64,000 bases of DNA from Paramarasmius palmivorus (Eukaryota; Basidiomycota; Agaricomycetes; Agaricales; Marasmiaceae): NCBI GenBank assembly GCA_037176845.1, contig JAYKXP010000062.1, positions 186,001 through 250,000 of the forward strand, in the 5' to 3' direction. A program made the translations under genes and the position numbers. Of the stretch, positions 23,461-34,148 are shown piece by piece (within the stretch, counting starts at the first letter, position 1; each line of letters opens with the position of its first letter). The notes under the pieces are model-generated. The model searched no databases, was not told the DNA's origin, and saw nothing but the letters and a program-made list of their open reading frames with translations.

Positions 23461-24966
23461 CTACCATTGGTAGCGCAGGGATGAAATTAAAGAGGATCCG
23501 GAACGGTCCAACTACCCACGGGTTGTCTATTTTTATCGTAATCGCTCCGCTTCTATTAAAAATGATTGGTTGGCGCATTGCAAAGAAGCGACTAATATGC
23601 TGATCCTAGACAACATGGCTCACAGATCGACTTAAGAGGGACCTCGAAAGCGGTCAGAGCAATGCGATTTCAAGCAAGTTGTGATGGTTCAGCACGACCA
23701 TTTCGTCTTTTCCGTTCTCTTCTTTTCTTCGACTGATAGTTGTGACATTCCCAACTCAATGTACTAGATGTATTCACTTTGACCCACACATTATCTTGTC
23801 CACCTTTGGGCCTTTTTTCTTATGCTCCGTTTGCCCATTTAACCGGATATACAAAAGGTTCTTATTGCAAGGTGCTGAATCAGTTCGTTCCATGAGTAGT
23901 GAACAGGGGGGAAGCATTCATTTTCTTTCACTCGCACGTGGATATGTTTGACGCCACCAAACGCCACCAAGCCAGGATTGGTGATTTGCATAATCGATAT
24001 CAATGAGGTGCTACAATGAAATAAGTATTATAGGAAGGCATCATGCTACTGAATAGTGCTTCGTAATTCCTGCATGATAGCTAAATCGCTAAAGCTTGAC
24101 AGTGAAACTAAAAATACTAGGTTTGGTTAATGCGAAAGGGACGGAGCAGACGGGAGCAGACTCGGTAACCCGGCGGACATCGGCTCCGTCGCTGACCGGG
24201 GTTGCCGGTGGCTGTGAAATTGGAAATTCAAACTTGACCTGAACGCCCATGTTAGTCTCCTAAGCCCCTCGAACCATACTTCATTGGGCCCGCTCGGAAT
24301 ACCTCGCATTCCCAAAGCAACGTACGTCACTATCCGATACTCGCAGATCCCTTCCTATTTCTTCCTACAATCTTCTCTCAAGTCTTTCCTACGATTTATT
24401 CGCGCAACTCTGCATCTAGAGCACCTTATGTATACATATATGGTGCTCTGGGCCCAACATCCGCTTACCTTGTTGGATACCCGGTGCATAGAGCAAGCTG
24501 TCAATCTGAATGGCCATTTATAGGTATTAGCTCGCTCTCCACTCCCACTCACGATATCCATCGCGGCCAACATGGACACGTTTATGCAGAACTGATTCAT
24601 GTTTTTTTTGGAAGATTGATACGCAGAAGCATTAATCAACGCTAGCCTGACATGAGAAATGGGGGACCCGAATATATACTCAACCTTGCAACATCCTTCG
24701 CAATATGCGCTCAGCTTTTTTCAATGGTCTCCAGTTGAATCTAGAGGTGGATCATGAGGATTCTTGGGGTGTATTCAGGTTGTGAGTATGGGATGGGCTT
24801 GTGATCTGGAGGAATTCTGATCTCTTAATTAGGGCGCATTTAAACTCAGTTCCCGCTCTGTCATGATATGCGTGTCATCCTCGTCGGAGTTTCACAAGTA
24901 CATATAAAAACGCTAGAACGTTTCCCTCATCGTTCACGAGCACATCTCGTTTACTCTTTGGGTGCC
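23461..24966. other. Intergenic, no supported gene
   Basis: No supported coding region; short frames only. The last 100 bp are the upstream region of the seven-TM gene. Confidence 0.45.
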
Positions 24967-26482
24967 ATGGAACCTAGCATTATGGCCGAAGGACATTCCT
25001 ATGGGATCCATTTTCCTAATCATGCGACCCAAATCGCTGTTGCTATTGGATATCTAATCGTCCTTCCACTTATGACTGTCATGGTCCATACACGCTATCC
25101 TTTGATTGAAACAATCAGCGATGTTCGCACCTGGTCTATGCCGTATTCAAAGGTCACGATTCTCATCGCTCTTGGGGCTAGCTGGTGCTACATTTTTGTC
25201 GGCGCCGTGTTGACCTTCGGTGTTGGACTCAGGTGAGGAGCACTTATTTCAACGCGATGTCCGCGATTTACGTTCTCTCTCTCCCTCTTTTTAGTGTATC
25301 CTTGAGTGAATGCAGCCGTGGTGTTTTCATCTGTACGTGGTTTTACACTACTACAAAACTTGGAGTTTATCTATTGTATGTTCCTCTTTCACTGCTCATA
25401 TTTGTCTCTAATCGACGAACAGTCTAGTGGAGCGCGCCTTTATTGTAAGAGGCGGAGGTGTTCGTTTAAAATCATGGCATTATCGGTTCAACTTTTTTCT
25501 CATCGGCTGTTGGTTGACTGTGTTCATCTTGCTCGAGGTAAGCATCTGTTCGCCGTCCTTTGATGCATTGGGAACCTGACACCGATTCTAGCTCGGCCGT
25601 ATTTACTCCCTAGATCCGAAGACTGGGACATGTATCTTCGGCTGGGAATGGTGGGCACTCATCCCGCTTATGAGTTTGGATGTCTTCGTCAACTGTAAGT
25701 CAGAACTGTAATTTTATATCAAGCCATTCCCGCTGACACTAGGGTCTAGTTTACCTGGTCCTCATGTTCGTTGTCCCGTTGTTCACCAATACATTCCTCA
25801 ATTCAAGATTGTGAGTGTCAGAAGTTTGAGTGTAGCCTTTTACTGAGAGGAACAGACGTGCTTTGGCTGTCCGAGCGCTTTGGACCGCCGTTGCTTCCAC
25901 CATTGCCACTCTGGCAAACCTGGTTATGCTTATCACAATTCACGCTCCTGGATGGTGAGCGGTCTCTGCTCTTGCATCAAGCCTGAATGTAACTGACGGT
26001 GACGATTTTAGGCTCTGCCTCGCCTCATGCGGTCTGGACATTTTCCTTAATGCAGCGCTGTTATTTTACGTGGGTTCTCCTTCCGCTTCCTTTTGCAGGT
26101 CTTGCTGAATGATCCTCTGTAGATGACCCGGACTCTCAAGAGAGACGACAGGGAAACCAAGGCTACATGGACTGTGAGGGGATACATGAAAACTGCAGAT
26201 ATGAACGCTGCGTTAAGGGCTCAGAGTCCTCCGTCAACCGATTGTCAGTCTATCTTCATTCTGACTGAAATGTGAGGCCGCTCCTCGCTGTTCGAAAGCT
26301 TGGCTGCTCATCTTACTGCATACAGTGACCAACGCATTGATAGCGATAGTCCCCCTGATGTGTCCCAAACCGACTCGTTTGGAACGGGACAAAGAGATCT
26401 CGAAAGTGGACAAAATCTACCCGAAGAGCAAATATCATCAGGGAAAAATCTCCGTTTTGGCTCGTCTAGTCCCAACTCATGA
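24967..26482 (+). CDS. Seven-transmembrane, GPCR-like fungal membrane protein
   Basis: Nine exons (24967-25232, 25295-25375, 25423-25537, 25592-25694, 25750-25810, 25856-25954, 26012-26069, 26123-26271, 26326-26482) give 362 aa. Seven hydrophobic segments are visible, among them IAVAIGYLIVLPLMTVMV, the ILIALGASWCYIFVGAVL part, FNFFLIGCWLTVFILLE, WWALIPLMSLDVFVN with LVLMFVVPLF, ALWTAVASTIATLANLVMLI, and LCLASCGLDIFLNAALLFY. A conserved cytosolic-type loop, VERAFIVRGGGVRLKSWHYRF, precedes TM4. The C-terminal tail is hydrophilic and rich in Ser, Asp and Gln (DSDSPPDVSQTDSF). I know similar unnamed proteins from agaricomycete genomes; the ligand and function are unknown. The last intron was chosen because it alone keeps the frame with a GTGAGG donor and CTTAC branch site. 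Confidence 0.75.
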
Positions 26483-27373
26483 CGTGGATATTCCTGCTTC
26501 CTTCGTCCTTTCAACGTCTATCCTCAATGTCAAATTTACTTTACCATCTGTACTTGCTTATTTTGATTGCTTTCGCTTTTGTAAACACGAAATACCACTC
26601 TAATTAAGTAAGCTATTACACTTTTGCACCTCATTCTCTGTGTATTGAATATTAAATACTGTCGGGCTTTCGGGCCGTTCGCTGACCACGGAAAGTGACC
26701 GGAAATATGGCCCGCACACCTTTCAAAGACTTCATTCGTATTGAGTGCAATGATCTTCTACTACAGCCATAGCGTACTCACGTTATGAATATGGTCCTAT
26801 GCAAATGTTTGTATGACCTATGAATCTTGGGTTTAACCGGTGAGAGTAGGGGAACTTTTTTGTGTCGGACATACTGCCCATATTTCCGGTCACTTTCCGT
26901 GGCCCCGAGTAAATTCCCTGGGTTACACGGGCCGGGGTTTGTTCAAGGCCATTTGTCGCGTCTCTCACCAGTACCATCACAGACCATCACCATCCTCTGT
27001 GTCTGACGCGGATGCCACCTCTTCCCTGTATCAAATCATAAAAACAATGGAGACTGAAATACCATAGGGTAAAATGTCTCGATATGCTATGTCCGATAAC
27101 TAAAATCTTTCACAGCTGTCAAGAATAGCGCCGTGGAAACTAGTTTTTTCCCATTCGCACAATTCCTGTGTGATGAGCTGTTGCCAGCGCACCTCATGTT
27201 CGGCGATTATGTTTTCTGGGAACACCGTCAATGAGATTAGCGGGGGGGTCTTCAACCATGTTCTAGGCACGCAGATCAACAAAACACGTATAGTCAATCA
27301 CTCGAACGACGGTGTGTCCCCTCTTTCTCTCGATAGATTTTCTTGTTGACATATCCTTTTTCCAGCAATTCAG
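26483..27373. other. Intergenic with a short inverted repeat
   Basis: No supported gene. It contains the inverted repeat listed at 26686-26905. The N-terminal exon expected for many NLR genes is not recognisable just upstream of 27374. Confidence 0.45.
26686..26905. repeat. Inverted repeat, arms about 27 bp
   Basis: The left arm CCACGGAAAGTGACCGGAAA (from about 26689) is repeated inverted as TTTCCGGTCACTTTCCGTGG (ending about 26903). The pairing extends into ATATGGGC/GCCCATAT, with one mismatch. The spacer of about 155 bp is non-coding. It is probably a small MITE-like element. Confidence 0.7.
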
Positions 27374-27919
27374 ATGCTATGGAATGCCATTGCTGACGTG
27401 GGTGCCACCCATGACGCCGAAACACGCTATCCTCCACCGAAGTGTCATCCGCAGACCCGTCTAGCACTCCTCGATACGTTGCTTGATTGGATCCGCGGCA
27501 GTGATCAGTCGACTGCCCCCGCATGCTGGCTCAATGGTCCTGCAGGCTCGGGAAAGTCTGCTATTGCCCAGACAATCGCTGACATTGGAGAACGAGAAGG
27601 ATTTCTGGCATCCAGCTTCTTCTTTTCTCGAGATGACCCAAGACGAAACAATCCCTCTTCCCTTATCCTCGTACTTGCATATGAAATGGCTGGCCAGGTC
27701 GACGAGTTGCGTCATCAAATAGAACGTGCCCTCAAGCAAAAGCCTAACCTTCTTCAAGCCACGGTAGAGAAGCAGTTCAAGGAGCTTGTTCTCAAACCAC
27801 TGTCATCCCTTACCGATCATGAATGGACAAAAAACCCGCCTCTCGTGATCATTGATGGCCTGGACGAATGCGAAGGGAGCGAAGCGCAGAAACGAGTCCT
27901 CCACCTGCTCATTACGAGT

Positions 27920-28454
27920 TCGGATTTATCCGGAGTCGTTCTTTATCCCTGCAGCCTTATTTTTTTGGATGCTTCCCACGCCCTCTCATTGGTCGTTCAA
28001 AGGCGACGCGATTCCCGCGGTTGTCAGACCTGCCAAACGTCAGGGGATTTTGATCAAGTATGCTTTGATCCGGCGGCATGGTACATTGCATCATACCTTT
28101 CGGTTCCTTATTTCCCCTTGTAATACATGTACTAATACTGTAGGCACACTGCTCTCTTCAGTCGTGCGATGCATAAACTGTTTTTGAATATTACTAAGTC
28201 CTTCAGTTGAACTTGTATGTAAGAAAATAGCATTTCCGAAGCTTTTTTTAAATACCGTAAGTGGTGTCATGTGACGATCCCTGCCAGGGATCGTCACATG
28301 ACACCTGCACCTTCCTTCCGAAACCAACTCACCGACATTTCACACTGCCTGCGAGGAGTCAGCCAAAGGCTGACGACGAGTAGGCTGGGGCATGGCTCAT
28401 AATTCAGCTCCTTCTATGTATTACCATTACAAATTTGTCGAAATCCCAAGCCGA
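27920..28454. mobile_element. Candidate 535-bp insertion inside the NACHT coding region
   Basis: The hexamer ACGAGT occurs at both junctions (27914-27919 and 28455-28460), a candidate target-site duplication. The insert's ends read TCGGATTT and, on the other strand, TCGGCTTG, a weak inverted pair. It has no long open frame and contains a perfect hairpin at 28263-28305. It may be a non-autonomous DNA element, but the boundaries are provisional. Confidence 0.5.
28263..28305. repeat. Perfect 21-bp hairpin with one-base loop
   Basis: The left arm GGTGTCATGTGACGATCCCT plus G is followed by one C and then its exact reverse complement, ending CATGACACC. The arms show no mismatch. It sits within the insertion that splits the NLR gene. 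Confidence 0.92.
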
Positions 28455-30936
28455 ACGAGTATATGTCGGCGGAATCTGCCGACCCACTCCTGCTAGTTTA
28501 CGCATTGAAGGATCGTATCCCTCTGCGATTTCTCATTTGCGGTCGACCTGAAATCTCTCTTCGTGAAATTATCCTTAACAACGAAATATTCCGTCTCATT
28601 ACCCTCGATGACTCATGGACCACGTCCTCCGACATTAAACTAGTTCTTTGCGACGGCTTCGCGAGGATTCGTGAAAGCAGGAAGTACGAACAGGTTCGTT
28701 TCCCGGATCCCTGGCCACCAGATGAAGCTATTGAGGAGCTGGATAGAAAAGCTTGTGGTCAATTCCTATATGTCACCACCGTGCTCAAATTCGTCGACGA
28801 CGATCATTCCCAGCCATGGAAACGTCTAGATGAAATCCTTAGCGCTACATATAGCACTGAAAACGGCACACCGTACAGAGATCTTGACCACCTCTATTGC
28901 AAAATCTTATCTTGCAACCCTGATCACTCCAGGGTTGTGGATATACTGGGTACTGTTCTCAATGTGGAGAACACCCGCATCCTTGATGATCTCAATCGAG
29001 TGGTATCTCCGAGTTTGGTGGAGGATGTCTTAGGCTTACTAGCTGGAGATGTCTCTTTAGCCCTACGAGATATGCATTCTGTTCTCGATATTGGAAGTGC
29101 GGAGAAGCGGATCAAAGTGCTCCATGCATCATTCATCGACTTTCTTCATGACCAGTCACGCTCACACCTCTTCTTTGTGGACGATTCCCGGTACTGCGAG
29201 CCTTTTTTCATTCATCGAATGCTTCGCGGTGTAAACGAGCGTTTAGAATGGTATCTGCACCTCCCGGACTCTGCTAGGTACGTGATGATGATTCATTCTC
29301 TACCAAAGATGGACCGCTAAGTTATGGTTTTGTTTCGCAGATCATGTATTCTGGAGGACGATTTCCTCCTCGGCCCAGACTGGCAGGCCGGATGGACTAT
29401 GATGCTTTGCAGCGTACCACCCGACGCTGAGCTCGTGGCAGCTATAGAGAATCTCAATCTTGATAAACTTCTCGATCTTACTCTCAAGGCTTCGATACGC
29501 AGTGGCACCCAGTCATCACTTTCGGATCCGTTTCGTGGCTTTGACACCATAACTACATGGCTGGAGGTCTGTTTGTTTGAAATTCTTGACGTTATAGAAC
29601 CTAATTCTATACATTGAAGACTCACTCAGCTGGACAAGAGGCAATCATGCGATGGTTCACCCGCGGTACGACCTTCGAAATGAGAACATCCAATGCAGAT
29701 ATTCCTTTACCAGCTACTTTTCTCGACGATCTTTCAACAGTTATAGCATTCCAGATCTTCCAAGCCATGGTATTCCCAGACGATGCACTACCCGAGCATC
29801 TCATAGATTCAGTATCTCACTTATGGCACAACGTGCGGTTGCACAGAAACATATTCACCAACTTACATGTTGTTGGTGTAGGGAGACATTGCACTTGCAA
29901 TTCCTTTTACCCGAACTCGATATCGTTCCTGTGCAGGAATGGAGTTTATCATTTACAGCTCCATGTCGCAACCATAGAGATCATCAAACTGTACACGGAG
30001 CTAGAGGCTACTACCAAGAATGACCTATCATTTGTCTTGACTGGGCTGCTGAAGTACTGGGGTCCTCAGGAGGAAATGTTATCTTTTTTCCTGGACATTG
30101 CGAAGCACATACGCGGAACCAACGATCTGAAACGGGCGATTGCATGGTTGAATGTGAGTAATTCACTTCCTCACCCACGGAGCCTTCACGGATTACGTTT
30201 CGCAGTCTTTCGATCAACAATCACTTTCCAAAAGTGTAGGGAACTCCTCTCGCGCGAGGTTGCATGCGTGCTATGTCCGTATTGCTACCGACTTGATGCA
30301 ATCTATCGATACCAACCTTCCAGGTGACTACGGAATAGCGTTATGGTATCCTTTACTGTGCTTTGGGGAACCTTCTCTTTTACACCGCTGTGGCCCGGAG
30401 GTCGACCTTTTACCTCTTTTTGGGCGCATCCTTCGGCGTACGAAAATGAAGTCTACATATGGCCTACCAGAGGAGACTGTCTTACAAGCACACAATTGGT
30501 TGCAGGTGAGCAGGTTGACTAGCCTGATCTACTTAGTATCTTGTAACACTCACTAATACATTTTGCGTTGCATCTAGGGGTTCCCTCTGGATGCGGTGGA
30601 GGATCTGGTAGCCGAACTGAACAGAGTCGGCTGCAAGTCGGCTGAAGTAAGCCCAGAGTAAGCGACCCCGTGGACTCGACACGTGACTGCTTTGAAATTT
30701 TTACCCAAAACACCCGACTGGCCCCTGACGCTGAGCAATCCATCGCAAATCCATCGTGCTAGCTGATTCAAAGCTGACCACAACCAACCATGTCTCCGTG
30801 ATTCACCGGATAAACGCAATGTCTCACCGGATATGTATATATAGCGGTAGGTTATCACTTTACTTCCTCACATCCCTTTACAGTTCGTCCTAACTCTTAC
30901 TTGACCTCTCAGATCTCAGATATAGCCCATTCTCTA

Positions 30937-31984
30937 ATGTCTAAACCCGTTTTGTACACTTTCGGTGGCTCGGTGTGGGCAGCAGGTGAGTTTCAGAAAT
31001 TCCCTTTGTGAATGGTGGGATGCTGATACGAGGCATTCCCATAGCTCCTGAACTCGCTGTGTGAGCAAGCGTCTCGCTCTTATCCAAACTACCGACTAAC
31101 ATATCTCCAGTGCCGAGCTGTATCCCGAGGGCTCTATCGACACAAAGGTTATCAATCTCTTGCAAGGAGAGAACTTCAACCCAACCTTCATAAAGCTTGT
31201 ACGTCTCATATCTACACGCCTTGTCGATTGACGATGCTAACGCAACTGAAAGAACCCCAATGCCACTCTACCCACCCTTGAAGCTAACGGCAAGGCATAT
31301 ACAAGCACAAAAGATGTCATTGCATACCTTGTCGAACACGCTTCCCGACCTGTCAAGAAGGGCACGAAGCTTATCGATATTATCCACGAAGACCGCCTCG
31401 ACCCAAACTTCGCATTCTTGTTGTCACGTAACGAAGAAGAGTTGAAGGCAAAAGGTGCTGGGATGGTGACTGCGTTTCTGGCTGGCCGTACGTGACGTTC
31501 CTCATTCAGAGTCGTTCTGTTGCTTACCCTAAACGCCCCTCACATAGGCCAAGAAGCCCTCAACAAATTCTCATCCACACCTGAAGCCACAGCTCTCAAA
31601 TCCTTCTTTGAATCCAAGCTCGCTGCCAATGGCGGGTTACTTGGTATCTACAAGGGTGAAGCCCCCGCCGCCGCCAAAGAAGGCTTCTTCAAGCAATCGC
31701 AGAATCATTACGATACTATCGCTACTTTTGTCAACCAAGAGCTCCCCGGGTACCTCCCCGAGAGCGGATTTGTTGGAGGTGATCAGCCTGGGGAAGATGA
31801 TTTCCATCTTGGAGCCTGGTTAGCGAGGATTGCGGCTACGTTGGGTGCAAAGCAGACAGAGGAAGGTCTGGAGGCGTTTGAGAAGGCATATGCGAAGAAA
31901 TTGCCCGAAAAGGTGGAGAGGTATTGGAAGACTTGGGCGGAGCAACCGTCTTGGAAGAAGGTATATACTGAGGGTATTCACTAG
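30937..31984 (+). CDS. Glutathione S-transferase-like protein
   Basis: Five exons (30937-30985, 31045-31060, 31111-31198, 31253-31487, 31548-31984) give 274 aa. The thioredoxin-like N-terminus starts KPVLYTFGGSVWAAAPELAV. It is followed by NPNATLPTLEANGKAYTSTKDVIAYL, where the cis-proline in TLP and the T-S pair of the glutathione-binding site stand at the expected places. The helical C-terminal half ends with GGDQPGEDDFHLGAWLARI and a Trp-rich tail. Fungal GSTs conjugate glutathione to electrophiles in the cytosol and help handle wood-derived aromatics and oxidative stress. Exon 2 is only 16 nt. It lies upstream of two peroxidase genes, which would fit an oxidative-stress role but does not prove a link. 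Confidence 0.8.
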
Positions 31985-32989
31985 ATGTGTTTTATTGGTG
32001 TACTTGTTTATTTACTGTGGGCTATTATCAAATTCTTGTATTTCTAATTCGGTGTGCGATGTCAGGCTGGAATGGCAGCGGGCAGCAGCCCGGAGGTTTT
32101 GTTTCGGGATTGAGCTGCGCCGCGTCTCTTGCCTAGACACCACCATCACGATTCTCTCTACACATTGCATAAACCGACTTTCAGCATCCAAACCGATAAT
32201 TTCTACCCCGAAATCCAATCACAAGGCACTGACTGCATCGTCCACAAGAATTAGTCATTTGAAGTTGGGAGTGTTGAATGTCATAATCTTGGTCTCATAG
32301 ATGCCAATTCAGCGACCTGTGTTGTCCTGAAGACTCGATATTATCTTCGCTGATTTGCTTCAAAGATAGCGCACAAAACGGCGAAGAGTGTCCCATCTGG
32401 AATGTCAGAGCACGGTGATGGGCAAGTGATGGGTATTTTGCAGGCTAAAAAAGGGCGGGAAGGCTTGGTTCGTCTTTAACCTTCTCTACATTCAGCTATG
32501 TCGCATTCAACTGGGTTACACCTTAATATACAGGATACAAGAATATTCCTTCATCTGCGGGCTCTTTCCGCCGTACAACCAATGCACCCCAAGATTTGGC
32601 ACGCTGCTTATGATGATAATAGCGCTTCCAGCTTAGCACTTCCGTTGGGGCCAGGGAAGGCAGCCCGTGTGCGAGATGCTTTGCTCACTCATCTGCCCCT
32701 ACGCTAGACTATCCCTCATCTCTTATTCCTTCAGCCAGCTCCCCAGACACACAAATCGCAAACGGATCCTTGGGAACAATCCGATGATTCTCCGCAGTCC
32801 TAGACTTTAAAGGTGTTATTCATGTTCCTACTGGCATCGCGGGACGCTCATTTATTCTGTCGTAGCTAAGGATCTTCATTTCGACCACGTCGCTGATCCT
32901 GTAGTAACCCAATTCCAGGCACCTACGTTCCCGACGCACAATTGACAAGCATCAACGGATACACCGGAACTGGTCGTACATCCCAACAA
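31985..32989. other. Intergenic, no supported gene
   Basis: No coding signal with domain support. It is the single-copy DNA left of the tandem peroxidase repeat. Confidence 0.45.
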
Positions 32990-34073
32990 GCTGTATCCTC
33001 AGTAATAGCGTGAATGCATGGATTTCTTGATACGAATCGTACGGAACCGGGAAGGATTTGAGTCGAGGCTGTGGTTCACCAACGTGATTTGTAGATGTTA
33101 GTGTTCGCCCTGAAAATCACCGGTATCAATTTGGTCGAATTGCGCTCGGGTGAGCGACCTGTCCTTCAGATTGTTCAAGATCCTGACTAGCCAACCTCTA
33201 CAGCAGGTGAATACGCGTATCCCAACGTCATCGGTAGCTCATTTTCTCTGTTGCTTCCCGTCAACGCCGGAGCACGATGCTGTACCCTTGGCTCCCATGT
33301 ATCGGGCTTAGAAGACCTGCTGTTATGGATCGCATGGACTGTCGGTTTCTTGGTTCAAACTCCCGCCTTTCTCACCTCATCCCCGATTAGGGACCTTCGC
33401 GCTCGCGTATTCATCAAGTCTGTCAAAGTATGGGTTATGTTCACACTAAGGCGGTGAGTAGACGTCCCGATTCCTTTGGTTTTTACTCATACCTTGACAG
33501 GTGTACATATGTATGTACTACCAGTCTCCCGATACGAACGGATGTTCCATCGCTTTCAGCTCAAGCGCTCAGTTCTCGGCTTCGCATGGTGATATACTAC
33601 TGGTGCTATGGGATGAACCAAATCACCTTCGACGATTTCGGCAATTTGCTCTCGGTCACGTGCCTGAGAGATGGGACTGAGCAATCGTAAAAATCACCTT
33701 TGGTTAGCACTGAGCAGCCAATGCAATCACATGGAGAGGTCGCTGAAACTGTCCTGCGTTTGCGTCAAGGCAGTATATTTTGGTTCATTCAACTGAAGAT
33801 TGTACATTGCGACGGGTCATCTTGGGCTGTCAGTCGCCTCCCGCCTTGCACTATAACTAAAATGTATGTACTCTTAGTGTTATCGGTCGACATTATATCA
33901 TTTATGGATATCCCAGGTTTCGTCGCGCACTCCAACACCTTGGATTATGACGGTACACGGGAGGGGCAATGCTACGGACAGTGGGGCGCATGTTGAGTAC
34001 TTGGCCTTTGCGCGTCGCTTGAAACCAGCATGCCAATATAACGGCTCTCAGATTGATGCCACCTCCTCAAACC

Positions 34074-34080
34074 TATATAA
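34074..34080 (+). promoter_or_regulatory. TATA box of first DyP gene
   Basis: TATATAA lies 75 bp upstream of the ATG, in the context CCTATATAAGGTGGG. The same context occurs at the same place before the second copy. Confidence 0.75.
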
Positions 34081-34148
34081 GGTGGGCTCTTTTCTCTTTC
34101 ACCAGTCACCCAGCTTCTCTCTCAGTGCTACTCACATTCGCACCACAG

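Larger units (their letters stand above)
27374..30661 (+). pseudogene. NACHT-domain NLR-like gene split by a 0.5-kb insertion
   Basis: The first part (27374 to about 27919) carries the pre-NACHT peptide YPPPKCHPQTR, Walker A GPAGSGKSA, the SFFFSRDDPRRN block and Walker B LVIIDGLDEC. The coding sense stops after RVLHLL and resumes near 28463 with IPLRFLICGRPEISLRE, the normal continuation of this family. Downstream exons 28463-29277, 29341-29566, 29620-30153, 30206-30505 and 30578-30661 are all in frame and end DAVEDLVAELNRVG...SPE. Fungal NLRs are cytosolic signalling NTPases thought to act in non-self recognition. The intervening DNA (27920-28454) has stops and no good splice sites, so the full NACHT domain cannot be made. 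A cryptic intron removing it is the alternative. No N-terminal effector exon is found. Confidence 0.75.

Noticed and set aside
29614..30327. Independent 237-aa gene starting MKTHSAGQE
   Set aside because: It is the exon of the split NLR starting at 29620; phases match the exons on both sides.
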